This document shows positions 8,567 to 17,451 of a DNA stretch of 64,000 nt, in pieces. Made by a program: the position numbers and the translations under genes. Location: assembly GCA_900552475.1 (NCBI GenBank), contig USAC01000002.1, forward strand, positions 1 through 64,000, written 5' to 3'. The notes under the pieces are model-generated. The model made no database searches. It was not told the DNA's origin and worked only from the letters and a program-made list of their open reading frames with translations. Position 1 is the stretch's first letter, and each line of letters begins with the position of its first letter. The DNA is from an uncultured Eubacteriales bacterium (GTDB taxonomy: Bacteria; Bacillota; Clostridia; Oscillospirales; Oscillospiraceae).

Positions 8567-10264
8567 ATGGCAGAGAGAGAACACCGGGACCCCTCGCAGG
8601 AAGCCCTGCAGAAACAGAAAAAGAAGGGCCGCGCCGTCTGGCTCGGCCTTGCCGTCGCCGCGGCGGTGGTGGTGCTGGCGGCGGTCGGTGTCTGCGCCGC
8701 CGCGCACGGCAGCCAGCGGATCTTTTCCGGCACGGAGGTGCTGGGCGTGGAGCTCGGCGGCCTGACGCGCGAACAGGCACAGGAGCGCTGGCTCGAGCGG
8801 GGCGCGCAGGCCTGCGCCGATACGAAGATTGACCTCACTGTCGACGGCGGGAGCGTACAGCAGGTGACGCTCGCAGAGCTGGGTGTCTCCGTCCGCGCGG
8901 AGGACGCGGCCGCGGCCGCGTGGGACAGCTCCCACAGCGGCAATTTCTTCCGTGACGGCTGGCACCTTGTGCGCAGTTGGGTGGAAAAGACATCCGCCGC
9001 GCCGCGCCTGACGGTGGATGAAGCGGCGCTCACCGCCGAAGCGGACACGCTCGCCGCGGCCCTGAGCTATGAGACGGTCGACGGCAGCTACCGCTTAGAG
9101 GACGGCAAGACCGACGGCTTCTATGTGACAAAGCCCCTCGACGGGCGCACGGTGGACGGTGCGGCGCTCACCGCCGACCTCGCCGCCGCGCTGGGGGAGG
9201 GGATACCTGAGAGCGTCGCCTGCCGCTATGAGATGTCGCCCGCTGCGCCGCTCGATCTCGACGCCGTGAACGAGGCCATCGGCGGCGACAAGGTCGAGGC
9301 CGGTTACAATAAGGTGAGCGGCGGGCTGATCACCTCCCGTCCGGGCGTCGCGTTCGACGTGGAGAGCGCGAAGGCACTCGTCGACGCGGCGGAGCCGGGC
9401 AGCGAGCTGGAAATCCCCGCGGCCATCACCTATCCCACCGTCACGACCGAGCAGCTGGAGAAGGTGCTCTTCCGCGATGTGCTCGGCAGCTATACGACCT
9501 CTGTCGGCGGCTCGTCGGAGCGCCGCGGCAACGTGAAGCTCTCCGCCGCGGCCTGCAGCGGCTATATTCTCAACCCCGGCGACGAGTTCAACTATAACGC
9601 CGTCGTCGGCCAGCGCACGGCGGCCCGCGGCTACAAGGCCGCGCCCGCCTATGTCGGCGGCAAAACGGTCGACGAGATCGGCGCCGGCATCTGCCAGACG
9701 TCCTCGACGCTCTACTACGCGGCGCTGCTGTCGAACCTCGAGATCGTCAAGCGCGACTGCCACCGCTACGCGCCGAGCTACATTACCTTCGGCTGCGACG
9801 CGACGGTCAGCTGGGGCGGGCCGGACTTCATCTTCCGCAACAACACGAACTACCCCATCAAGATCGTCACGAGCTACTATAACAACAACCTCACCGTTAA
9901 GATCTACGGCACGAACGTCGACGGCACCTATGTCCGCATGGTCAGCAAGACGCTCTCCTCCACGGACTGGAAGACCGTCTATCAGGAGACGGATGAGCTC
10001 GCCGGCGGCGTGCAGCGCGTGGAGCAGTACCCCTACACGGGCTACTACGTCAAGACGTGGCGCAACGTCTACTCCGCGAATGGGACGCTGCTGTCGAGCA
10101 CGTTCGAGGCCGTGAGCGACTATAAGTCCCGCGACAAGATCGTCCTCGTCGGCAAGGCCGCGCCCGCGCCGGATCCCACACCGGAGCCGAACCCGGATCC
10201 CGCCCCGGAGCCGACCCCGGATCCCGCCCCGACGCCCGATCCGGGTGAAGCCGCCGCGGGATAA
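8567..10264 (+). CDS. VanW family surface protein with peptidoglycan-binding-4 repeats
   Basis: Single-pass membrane/cell-wall protein of unknown molecular function; VanW domains are named after a vancomycin-cluster gene but do not by themselves imply resistance. The product has an N-terminal membrane anchor (about residues 27-48), two putative peptidoglycan-binding type 4 domains (about 60-300), the VanW domain (about 305-450, with GAGICQTSSTLYYAALLS), a G5-like C-terminal part and a Pro-Asp-Pro-rich tail of repeated PDPxPEP units. The ATG at 8567 is preferred over a GTG at 8561 because of spacing to AAAGGA. It ends in a terminator at 10276-10308. Confidence 0.88.
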   Translation: MAEREHRDPSQEALQKQKKKGRAVWLGLAVAAAVVVLAAVGVCAAAHGSQRIFSGTEVLGVELGGLTREQAQERWLERGAQACADTKIDLTVDGGSVQQVTLAELGVSVRAEDAAAAAWDSSHSGNFFRDGWHLVRSWVEKTSAAPRLTVDEAALTAEADTLAAALSYETVDGSYRLEDGKTDGFYVTKPLDGRTVDGAALTADLAAALGEGIPESVACRYEMSPAAPLDLDAVNEAIGGDKVEAGYNKVSGGLITSRPGVAFDVESAKALVDAAEPGSELEIPAAITYPTVTTEQLEKVLFRDVLGSYTTSVGGSSERRGNVKLSAAACSGYILNPGDEFNYNAVVGQRTAARGYKAAPAYVGGKTVDEIGAGICQTSSTLYYAALLSNLEIVKRDCHRYAPSYITFGCDATVSWGGPDFIFRNNTNYPIKIVTSYYNNNLTVKIYGTNVDGTYVRMVSKTLSSTDWKTVYQETDELAGGVQRVEQYPYTGYYVKTWRNVYSANGTLLSSTFEAVSDYKSRDKIVLVGKAAPAPDPTPEPNPDPAPEPTPDPAPTPDPGEAAAG

Positions 10265-10275
10265 GCAGATCCCCC

Positions 10276-10308
10276 ATACCCGCCAGGTACAGCCTGACGG
10301 GTATTTTT
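10276..10308 (+). terminator. Intrinsic terminator after vanW-like gene
   Basis: Twelve-base arms 10276-10287 and 10293-10304 with one mismatch, followed by a T run. Confidence 0.85.
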
Positions 10309-10320
10309 GCGCGTTCCGGC

Positions 10321-10349
10321 TTGCGAACGGGCGGAGACTGCGGTACAAT
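10321..10349 (+). promoter_or_regulatory. Promoter for exonuclease gene
   Basis: TTGCGA (10321-10326), 17-base spacer, TACAAT (10344-10349). Confidence 0.6.
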
Positions 10350-10385
10350 AGCTTGTATTCTGTCGGACGATAGGAGTGGGTACGC

Positions 10386-11288
10386 GTGGGAGAATTTTCC
10401 TGTATTGTATTGGATCTCGAATGGAACCAGCCGCTCGACGCGGGCGGCGCCATCCGGGAGCCGTTTTTCTTCGACTCGGAGATCATTGAGATCGGCGCGC
10501 TGAAGCTAAACGCGCAGCTCGAGGTCGTGGACGAGTTCAAGACGTTCATCAGACCCGCCTTTTACCCCGTGATGAACGGCGACGTCGTGCGCCTGACGAA
10601 AATCCGGCCGCAGGAGCTGGAGGGCGCGCCGGACTTCCCGGCGGCGTACCGGGCGTTCCGCGACTGGTGCGGGGAGGAGTGCTGCCTGTGCGCGTGGGGG
10701 ACGGACGACATCCCCGTCCTGCTCGATAACCTCATCATGCACGGCCTTGAGACGGAGGACTTCCCGTGCTATGACCTGCAGCGGATCTTCGGCCACGAGA
10801 TCCTGCGCGAGGAGCGGCAGTGCTCGCTCGAGCGAGCGATGGAGCTGCTCGGCATCAGGCCTGACCGCGCACATGACGCGCTCAACGACGCGCGCAATAC
10901 CGTGCGCGTCATGGAGCGGATGGATCTCGCCGCGTGCATGGAGGAGTATACGCTGCGCTATGTCGGATATCCTGCCGACCGGCGGGCCGGTCTTGTGGAC
11001 GGAAGGGAGTTTGCCTCCCTCGCCGCGGCGCAGGCCGACCCGGAGATGGGGCAGTGCGTCTGCCCCTACTGCGGCGAGACGGTGGCTCTGCGCGAGTGGA
11101 CGCGGCGCAACAACTACATGCTCCTCGGGTATGGGCAGTGCAGCGAGGGGGACGAGTTCTGCGCGTCACTGCGCCGCGTGCGCGCCGGGGGCGGCGTGCG
11201 CGTGAGCCGCACGGTCTTTGAGATGAACGACGACCTCTGGGACACGTATCAGGACTGCCTTGAGCGCGGCGGTACCGCCGCGGAGTGA
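10386..11288 (+). CDS. DEDDh 3'-5' exonuclease with C-terminal zinc ribbon
   Basis: Exonuclease of the RNase T/KapD-like DEDDh class. Acidic motif I is CIVLDLEWN at about residues 5-13; the final HDALNDARNT motif near 162 supplies the catalytic His and Asp. After the exonuclease domain (about 1-175) comes a stretch with CVCPYCGETV near 218, which looks like half of a zinc ribbon. Start is GTG at 10386 after TAGGAGTGGG. It is followed closely by the MATE transporter gene and probably co-transcribed with it. The substrate (DNA or RNA) cannot be told from sequence. Confidence 0.82.
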   Translation: MGEFSCIVLDLEWNQPLDAGGAIREPFFFDSEIIEIGALKLNAQLEVVDEFKTFIRPAFYPVMNGDVVRLTKIRPQELEGAPDFPAAYRAFRDWCGEECCLCAWGTDDIPVLLDNLIMHGLETEDFPCYDLQRIFGHEILREERQCSLERAMELLGIRPDRAHDALNDARNTVRVMERMDLAACMEEYTLRYVGYPADRRAGLVDGREFASLAAAQADPEMGQCVCPYCGETVALREWTRRNNYMLLGYGQCSEGDEFCASLRRVRAGGGVRVSRTVFEMNDDLWDTYQDCLERGGTAAE

Positions 11289-11298
11289 GGGGGCAGAC

Positions 11299-12666
11299 GT
11301 GACGGATAACAAGACCTTTCTCGGCACGGAGCCGGTCGGAAACCTCCTGCGCAAGCTCGCCGTCCCGACGGTGATCGCGCAGCTTGTGAACATGCTCTAT
11401 AACATCGTCGACCGCATCTACATCGGCCACATGCCCGGCGACGGAAGCCTTGCGCTGACGGGTGTGGGCGTGTGTCTGCCGATCATCATGGTCATCTCGG
11501 CCTTCGCCGCGCTCATCAGCTCCGGCGGCGCGCCGCGCGCGTCCATCGCGATGGGGCGCGGCGACATGGAGACGGCGCAGAAGCTCCTCGGCGGGTGCTT
11601 CATGCTGCAGGTTGCGATCTCGGCGGTTTTGACGGCGGTGCTGCTGGTGTGGAGCCGCGACCTGCTGCTCGCCTTCGGCGCGAGTGCGAACACAATCGAC
11701 TACGCCGCCGACTACATGCGCGTCTACGCCGTCGGGACGCTCTTTGTCCAGCTGACGCTCGGCATGAACGCGTTTATCACGGCGCAGGGCTTCGCGAAGG
11801 TCGGCATGACGACGGTGCTCATCGGCGCGGCGGCGAACATCGCGCTCGACCCGGTGTTCATCTTCGCGCTGGGGATGGGTGTGCGCGGCGCGGCACTCGC
11901 GACGATCCTGTCGCAGGGGCTCTCGTGCGTGTGGGTGCTGCGCTTTCTGACGGGGAAGAGGACGCTCCTGCGCCTGCGGCGCGAGAACTTCTTCATCCCG
12001 GCGAGGCTTCTCCTGCCGTGCATTTCGCTGGGGCTGGCGACGTTCGTGATGCAGGCCAGCGAGAGCGTCATCTCCGTGTGCTTCAACGCCTCGCTCCTCA
12101 AATACGGCGGCGACATCGCCGTCGGCGCGATGACGATCCTCTCGAGCGTGATGCAGTTCGCGCTCCTGCCGCTGCAGGGCATCGCGCAGGGCTCGCAGCC
12201 CATCACGAGCTATAACTACGGCGCGGGCAACGCCGACCGCGTGCGCGCGACGTTCCGGCTGCTGGTGCGGGTGTGCCTGCTGTATTCGGCGGCGCTGTGG
12301 GCACTCATCATGCTGGCCCCGGCGCCGTTTGCGCGGATGTTCTCGCCGGACGCGGCGCTCGTCGCGTTCACGGCGCGGGCGCTGCGGATCTACTGCGGGG
12401 CGCTGTTTCTCTTCGGCATCCAGATCGCCTGCCAGATTACGTTCGTCTCCATCGGCAACGCCCCGTGCTCCATCTTCGTGGCGGTGCTGCGCAAGTTCAT
12501 CCTCCTGCTGCCGCTGATCTACCTGATGCCGCACCTCTTCCCGGCGGATCCGACGACCGCCGTCTACATGGCCGAGCCCGTGGCCGACGCCGTCGCCGTG
12601 ACGTGTACGGCGCTGCTGTTCGCGTGGCAGTTCCGCAGGGCCATGCGGCGGTTGGAGAAATGTTAG
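11299..12666 (+). CDS. MATE family multidrug efflux transporter
   Basis: Cation-coupled efflux pump of the MATE (DinF/NorM) fold with about 12 membrane helices. Typical MATE segments are NMLYNIVDRIYIGHM near residue 30 and LQGIAQGSQPITSYNYGAGN near 290. The frame is open back to a TTG at 11260 inside the previous gene, but the GTG at 11299 has GAGGGGG at ideal distance and gives the usual N-terminus. Terminator at 12719-12749. Substrate unknown. Confidence 0.9.
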   Translation: MTDNKTFLGTEPVGNLLRKLAVPTVIAQLVNMLYNIVDRIYIGHMPGDGSLALTGVGVCLPIIMVISAFAALISSGGAPRASIAMGRGDMETAQKLLGGCFMLQVAISAVLTAVLLVWSRDLLLAFGASANTIDYAADYMRVYAVGTLFVQLTLGMNAFITAQGFAKVGMTTVLIGAAANIALDPVFIFALGMGVRGAALATILSQGLSCVWVLRFLTGKRTLLRLRRENFFIPARLLLPCISLGLATFVMQASESVISVCFNASLLKYGGDIAVGAMTILSSVMQFALLPLQGIAQGSQPITSYNYGAGNADRVRATFRLLVRVCLLYSAALWALIMLAPAPFARMFSPDAALVAFTARALRIYCGALFLFGIQIACQITFVSIGNAPCSIFVAVLRKFILLLPLIYLMPHLFPADPTTAVYMAEPVADAVAVTCTALLFAWQFRRAMRRLEKC

Positions 12667-12718
12667 TTTCCCGCTAAGAAAACGCAAATTCCACATAGTG
12701 AGATCTGCAACAATCGCA

Positions 12719-12752
12719 GCGCGGCTTGATTTTTTGAATCAGGCCGCGCTTT
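12719..12752 (+). terminator. Hairpin after MATE gene
   Basis: Arms GCGCGGC (12719-12725) and GCCGCGC (12743-12749), extended inward by TTGATT/AATCAG and followed by TTTA. Confidence 0.7.
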
Positions 12753-12819
12753 ATGACGCTTTTGGTCATAACGCAGAAAATTGCGGAGCGGATTTTGCTG
12801 ATTTTGACAATTCACACGG

Positions 12820-12848
12820 TTGACATTTGCCCTGAAAGCCGTTAGACT
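12820..12848 (+). promoter_or_regulatory. Strong promoter for small membrane-protein gene
   Basis: Consensus TTGACA (12820-12825), 17-base spacer, TAGACT (12843-12848). About 80 bases of leader follow; it can fold as CCGCT/AGCGG inside GGGAGCC/GGTTCTC (about 12862-12900). Confidence 0.7.
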
Positions 12849-12935
12849 AAATCCAACGCACGGGAGCCGCCCCGCTGGATTCGGAAAGCGGATGGTTCTC
12901 GGCAGGAAACTTTTTGCGAAAGGAAGGCAGTCACC

Positions 12936-13220
12936 ATGACGAAGTTCTCTATGCACAGCATGAATCAGAACACTACCGATGCCATGACCGCACCGGCGAA
13001 CCGTCCTGCCTTCCGTATGTCCTGCACCAATGGCACTTTCTGCGCCGCTTCCATGACCATTATTCTGGGCTCTGCCATTCTGGCGGAGTCCATTTTGTTT
13101 GCGCTCGCGCTGGTACTGGGCCTGCTGCTGGCCGTTCTGTCCCTGCTGGTACTGGTATCCGTACGAATTAGCCCGCCGCGCTCGGCAAACCGTCGTTATA
13201 TACTTGCGTCCGCCGCATAG
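12936..13220 (+). CDS. Small hydrophobic protein, function unknown
   Basis: I do not recognise this 94-residue product. It has a polar N-terminus with two cysteines (SCTNGTFC near residues 29-36) and one long hydrophobic stretch (about 38-78), probably one or two membrane helices, then a basic tail. Evidence that it is a real gene: a consensus promoter at 12820-12848, AAAGGAAGG before the ATG, and a strong terminator straight after at 13237-13280, so it is a self-contained transcription unit. It could instead be a structured RNA whose open frame is fortuitous. Confidence 0.5.
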   Translation: MTKFSMHSMNQNTTDAMTAPANRPAFRMSCTNGTFCAASMTIILGSAILAESILFALALVLGLLLAVLSLLVLVSVRISPPRSANRRYILASAA

Positions 13221-13236
13221 GACGCGGGGTTCAGGC

Positions 13237-13280
13237 AACGGCTTTGCTGCAGCGAGAGCGCAGCAGAGCCGTTTTTATTT
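13237..13280 (+). terminator. Strong intrinsic terminator
   Basis: Fourteen-base arms 13237-13250 and 13260-13273 followed by a T-rich run. Confidence 0.9.
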
Positions 13281-13356
13281 TTCGTATTTTGAGTCATGAG
13301 ACTGAAAATAACATAAGAATGATAGAAAAATTTAAAGGAAATCGAGGTAAACACAC

Positions 13357-14529
13357 ATGAAACACATGAAAAAAGTCTTTTGCCTGTTCATGGCCATTGC
13401 CATGACCGTGTCCATGCTGGTCGGCTGCGGCAGCAGCAGCGGCAGCGGTGAGGGCTCCAACGACGGCGCCACCGTCAAGCTGGGCCTGATTGGCTCCATG
13501 ACCGGCGACTACGCCAACTACGGCACCTCCACCCGCGACGGCGCGCAGGTCGCCGTGGACGAGATCAACGAGGCCGGCGGCGTCAACGGCTGCAAGTTCG
13601 TCCTGCAGACCGAGGACTCCCAGGGCGATCCCGACTCCGCTGTCTCCGCCTTCGGTAAGCTGATGGACGACGGTATGAACGTCTCCCTCGGCTGCGTCCT
13701 CTCCGGCGAGGCACAGTCCGTCATCACCGCCGCCAAGAACGACGATCTGCTGATCGTCACCTGCACCTCCTCCGCGAAGAAGTGCATCGACGGCAACGAC
13801 AAGGCCTTCCGCGTCTGCTTCAATGACCCCGCGCAGGGCACCGCTTCCGCCAACTACATCGCCGACAACAACCTCGGCAAGAAGATCGCCGTGTTCTATC
13901 AGTCCGACATCGACTACTCCGCGGGCCTGTATGAGACGTTCACCCAGCAGGCTGCCGCCCGCGGCCTGGAGATCGTCGCCCAGCAGTCCTTCACCGATGG
14001 CACCAAGACCGACTTCTCCACCCAGATCAACGCCATCCGCAACTCCGGCTGCGACCTCGTGTTCATCCCCATCTACGCCGCTGAGGCTTCCGTCTTCCTG
14101 ACCCAGGCCAAGGGCAAGCTCGACGGCATGACCATCTTCGGCTGCGACGGCCTTGACGGCCTGCAGACCAAGGTCTCCGACACCTCCATGCTCAAGGGCA
14201 CCATGATGCTGACCCCCTTCGCCGTGGACGATCCCGACGCCAAGACCCAGTCCTTCGTTGAGAAGTTTACCAAGGTCCACGGCAGCAAGCCCGACCAGTT
14301 CGCTGCCGATGCCTATGACGCCGTCTACGCCGTGAAGGCCGCGATGGAGTCCTGCGGCAAGACCCCCGCCGACGCGGACTTCACCACCGCGATGGTCGAC
14401 ACCATGTACAAGATCACCGTCGACGGCCTGACCGGCACGATGAAGTGGGATGCCGACCGCGAGCCCGATAAGGCCGCCAAGGCCATGGTCTTCAACGAGG
14501 ACGGCACCACGAGCCTGTTCGCCGAGTAA
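13357..14529 (+). CDS. livK: Branched-chain amino acid ABC transporter substrate-binding lipoprotein
   Basis: Extracellular receptor of a LIV-type (HAAT) importer. The 390-residue product has a lipoprotein signal ending in lipobox LVGC (Cys near residue 24), a Ser/Gly-rich linker, then the type I periplasmic binding fold starting VKLGLIGSMTGDYANYGTSTRDGAQVAVDEINEAGGVNG in its conserved first 40 residues (written here only as VKLGLIGSMTGDY). AAAGGAAATCGAGG precedes the ATG. Codon choice is strongly biased, as expected for a highly expressed receptor. It heads livKHMGF. Confidence 0.93.
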   Translation: MKHMKKVFCLFMAIAMTVSMLVGCGSSSGSGEGSNDGATVKLGLIGSMTGDYANYGTSTRDGAQVAVDEINEAGGVNGCKFVLQTEDSQGDPDSAVSAFGKLMDDGMNVSLGCVLSGEAQSVITAAKNDDLLIVTCTSSAKKCIDGNDKAFRVCFNDPAQGTASANYIADNNLGKKIAVFYQSDIDYSAGLYETFTQQAAARGLEIVAQQSFTDGTKTDFSTQINAIRNSGCDLVFIPIYAAEASVFLTQAKGKLDGMTIFGCDGLDGLQTKVSDTSMLKGTMMLTPFAVDDPDAKTQSFVEKFTKVHGSKPDQFAADAYDAVYAVKAAMESCGKTPADADFTTAMVDTMYKITVDGLTGTMKWDADREPDKAAKAMVFNEDGTTSLFAE

Positions 14530-14551
14530 GAAAACCTGCTTCTTCTCCGCA

Positions 14552-14577
14552 CCCGGGGCCGGACATCCGGCCCCGGG
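14552..14577 (+). terminator. GC-rich hairpin between livK and livH
   Basis: Perfect 11-base arms CCCGGGGCCGG and CCGGCCCCGGG with ACAT loop and no T run. Such hairpins after the receptor gene commonly protect or partly attenuate the message so that receptor exceeds permease. Confidence 0.6.
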
Positions 14578-14684
14578 GCTGCGCCCGAACCAAACGGCAG
14601 AACAGTGCCTGCCGCCCTCAGAACCCGGCACGGCAGTTTTGTGCCGTTCGATCAACAAATCCTGGAAAGAAGGGACCTTCCGCT

Positions 14685-15563
14685 ATGGACAAACTCATCC
14701 AGACACTCATCAGCGGCCTGAGCCTCGGCAGTATCTATGCCCTGATCGCTCTGGGCTATACCATGGTGTACGGCATCGCGAAGATGCTGAACTTCGCCCA
14801 CGGAGACATCATCATGGTCGGCGCGTATGCCGTTATCACGGCGGCCTTTACGATGGGACTGCCGCCGTTTATCGCTATTTTAATCAGTATCGCCCTGTGT
14901 GCGCTGCTCGGCATCGTGATTGAATTTCTCGCCTACCGCCCGCTGCGCCAGGCGCAGCCGCTGGCCGTCCTGATTACGGCCATCGGCGTGAGCTACCTGC
15001 TGCAGAACCTCGCCCTGCTCATCTACGGTTCGGAGCAGAAGGCGTTCCCGACGATCGTGGCGCTGCCCACCGTCCACATCGGCGGCGTGTATATCGACGG
15101 CATCACCCTCGCGACGCTCGTTGTGACGGCCGTCATCATGGTCGCGCTCTCGCTCTTTATCAATAAGACCCGCATGGGCAAGGCCATGCGCGCCGTCTCC
15201 GAGGATAAGGAGGCCGCGGAGCTCATGGGCATCAGCGTCAACCGCACGATCACCGTGACGTTCGCCATCGGCTCGGCACTCGCGGGCGTCGCCGCAATCT
15301 TCTATGGCGCGGCGTATACCTATATCCGCCCAACGACCGGCGCCATGCCCGGTATCAAGGCCTTCACGGCGGCCGTGTTCGGCGGCATCGGCTCCATCCC
15401 CGGCGCCATGCTCGGCGGCATCCTGCTCGGTGTGATCGAGCAGCTCTCCAAGACGTACATTTCCACCCTGTGGGCCGACGCGATTGTGTTCGGTGTGCTG
15501 GTAGTGGTGCTGGTGGTCAAGCCCACCGGCCTGCTGGGCAAAAAGATCAGTGAGAAGGTGTAA
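14685..15563 (+). CDS. livH: Branched-chain amino acid ABC transporter permease LivH
   Basis: Inner-membrane permease of the LIV-type importer. The 292-residue product has about eight hydrophobic segments and the family opening GLSLGSIYALIALGYTMVYG near residues 10-29, plus GIKAFTAAVFGGIGSIPGA near 222, the ATPase-coupling loop. It is 155 bases downstream of livK across a GC-rich hairpin and 3 bases before livM. Confidence 0.93.
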   Translation: MDKLIQTLISGLSLGSIYALIALGYTMVYGIAKMLNFAHGDIIMVGAYAVITAAFTMGLPPFIAILISIALCALLGIVIEFLAYRPLRQAQPLAVLITAIGVSYLLQNLALLIYGSEQKAFPTIVALPTVHIGGVYIDGITLATLVVTAVIMVALSLFINKTRMGKAMRAVSEDKEAAELMGISVNRTITVTFAIGSALAGVAAIFYGAAYTYIRPTTGAMPGIKAFTAAVFGGIGSIPGAMLGGILLGVIEQLSKTYISTLWADAIVFGVLVVVLVVKPTGLLGKKISEKV

Positions 15564-15566
15564 GGC

Positions 15567-16583
15567 ATGAAAAATATGGAAAAAAAGCGCCGTCTCTCCG
15601 GCAATGCCGTCACCCTGCTGATGACGGCCGTGATTGCCGCTGTCTGTGCCGGGATACTCTATTCCGGCGCCGCCAGCCGTCAGATGTCGAGCATGCTCGT
15701 ATCCATGACGTGCTATATCGCGATGGCCGTCTCGCTGAACCTCGTTGTGGGTCTGCTCGGCGAGCTGTCGCTCGGCCACGCAGGCTTCATGTCGGCGGGT
15801 CTGTTTACCGGGTGCCTGTTCTCCCTCGCCACGGCAGATAGCCTCCCGCTCATTGTGCGCCTGCCCGCCGCGATGCTCATCGGCGGTCTGGCCGCCGCGC
15901 TTGTGGGCCTGATCGTCGGCCTGCCCGCCCTGCGCCTGAAGGGCGACTACCTCGCCATCGTCACACTCGGCTGCGGTGAGATCATCAAGAGCATCATCAC
16001 GAACCTGAACGTCACCGGCGGCGCGAAGGGTCTGAACACGGGTGCGATCTACGCCGACACCAAGACGCTCCTGCCGTACGGCATCGTGCTGGTGTTCCTC
16101 GTCGTCATCGTGATGATGAACCTCAAGAATTCCCGCCACGGCCGCGCCATCATGGCCATCCGCGATAACCGCATCGCCGCGGAGTCCAACGGCGTGAACG
16201 TTACCTATTATAAACTGATGGTCTTTATCATCGCAGCGTTCTTTGCCGGGATGGCGGGTGTGCTGTACGGCCACACGCTCGCAAACATCAAGCCCGCCAT
16301 GTTCGACTACAACATGTCCATCGAGATCCTCGTGATCGTTGTGCTCGGCGGCATGGGCTCGATCCGCGGCTCGATCATCGCGACGATTATCCTGCGCGCG
16401 CTGCCCGAGGCGCTGCGCGAGGTGGCGGACTACCGGATGCTCGCGTATTCGGTGCTGCTGATCGTGATTATGCTGCTCAACGCGTCGCCGAAGTTTGCCG
16501 AGCTGAAGGGCCGCTGGTCCGTCGGCAATATCCTGCGCATGCGCAAGGCAAACAAGGAGAAGGAGGGGAAGGAAAATGGTTAA
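15567..16583 (+). CDS. livM: Branched-chain amino acid ABC transporter permease LivM
   Basis: Second permease of the LIV importer, about ten membrane segments over 338 residues. Family features include LGHAGFMSAGLFTG near residue 70, LRLKGDYLAIVTLGCGEI near 113 and VVLGGMGSIRGS near 257. The last residues are charged (KANKEKEGKENG) and the stop overlaps the livG start by 8 bases. Confidence 0.93.
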   Translation: MKNMEKKRRLSGNAVTLLMTAVIAAVCAGILYSGAASRQMSSMLVSMTCYIAMAVSLNLVVGLLGELSLGHAGFMSAGLFTGCLFSLATADSLPLIVRLPAAMLIGGLAAALVGLIVGLPALRLKGDYLAIVTLGCGEIIKSIITNLNVTGGAKGLNTGAIYADTKTLLPYGIVLVFLVVIVMMNLKNSRHGRAIMAIRDNRIAAESNGVNVTYYKLMVFIIAAFFAGMAGVLYGHTLANIKPAMFDYNMSIEILVIVVLGGMGSIRGSIIATIILRALPEALREVADYRMLAYSVLLIVIMLLNASPKFAELKGRWSVGNILRMRKANKEKEGKENG

Positions 16584-17451
16584 GGTCAAAGGATCGGGCT
16601 TCTCGCTGCCCGATACCCCGCTTGTGCCGTATCCCAGTGGCTCGCTGGTGCCGGAGCGCGACGTGGACTATATGCCCGTGCTCGAGGCGCGCCACCTCGG
16701 CATCGACTTCGGCGGCCTGACCGCCGTGGACGATTTCTCCCTCACCATCGGCCGCACGGAGATCGCCGGTCTGATCGGCCCGAACGGCGCCGGCAAGACG
16801 ACGGTGTTCAACCTCCTCACGAGCGTCTATCAACCCACGCGCGGCAGCGTCCTCATCAGCGGCATACCGACGGCGGGCAAGTCCACCTATCAGGTCAGCC
16901 AGATGGGCATTGCCCGCACGTTCCAGAACATCCGCCTGTATAACAACCTCAGCGTGCTCGACAACGTCAAGGTCGGCATGCACAGCGGCATCCGCGAGAA
17001 TCTCGCCGCCGCCATCACCCACGGCTTCGGCTTCCGCAAGGCGGAAAAGCAGGCCGAGCAGGCCGCGATGGAGATGCTCGACTTCTTCTCGCTGGCCGAC
17101 CTCGCGCAGGCCCCGGCCGGGAGCCTGCCCTACGGCGCGCAGCGCCGCCTTGAGATCGTGCGCGCCCTCGCGAGCGGGCCGCTGATCCTCCTGCTCGACG
17201 AGCCCGCCGCGGGCATGAACCCGTCCGAGACGCTCGAGCTGATGGAGAACATCCGCCGCATCCGCGACACGTTCCAGATCGCGATTCTCCTCATCGAGCA
17301 CGACATGAACCTCGTTATGGGCATCTGCGAGGGCATCTGCGTGCTGAATTACGGCAAGGTCATCGCCAAGGGCAGCCCTGAGGACATCAAGTCCAACCCG
17401 CAGGTGATCGAGGCCTATCTCGGCAAGAAGGGAGCGGGTGAGCATGCTTAA
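16576..17451 (+). CDS. livG: Branched-chain amino acid ABC transporter ATPase LivG
   Basis: Cytoplasmic ATPase. Walker A GPNGAGKTT near residue 70, a modified signature LPYGAQRRLEIVRA near 186, Walker B LILLLDEPAAGMN near 207 and the LivG-type C-terminus NPQVIEAYLG. The N-terminus is about 35 residues longer than usual (SGFSLPDTPLVPYPSG), which is odd; an internal start would restore normal length, but the overlap with livM favours 16576. Confidence 0.92.
   Translation: MVKVKGSGFSLPDTPLVPYPSGSLVPERDVDYMPVLEARHLGIDFGGLTAVDDFSLTIGRTEIAGLIGPNGAGKTTVFNLLTSVYQPTRGSVLISGIPTAGKSTYQVSQMGIARTFQNIRLYNNLSVLDNVKVGMHSGIRENLAAAITHGFGFRKAEKQAEQAAMEMLDFFSLADLAQAPAGSLPYGAQRRLEIVRALASGPLILLLDEPAAGMNPSETLELMENIRRIRDTFQIAILLIEHDMNLVMGICEGICVLNYGKVIAKGSPEDIKSNPQVIEAYLGKKGAGEHA

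Noticed and set aside
8567..10264. VanW as a vancomycin-resistance determinant
   Set aside because: No vanA/B, vanH, vanX or vanRS genes are near, and VanW domains are common in Firmicutes surface proteins.
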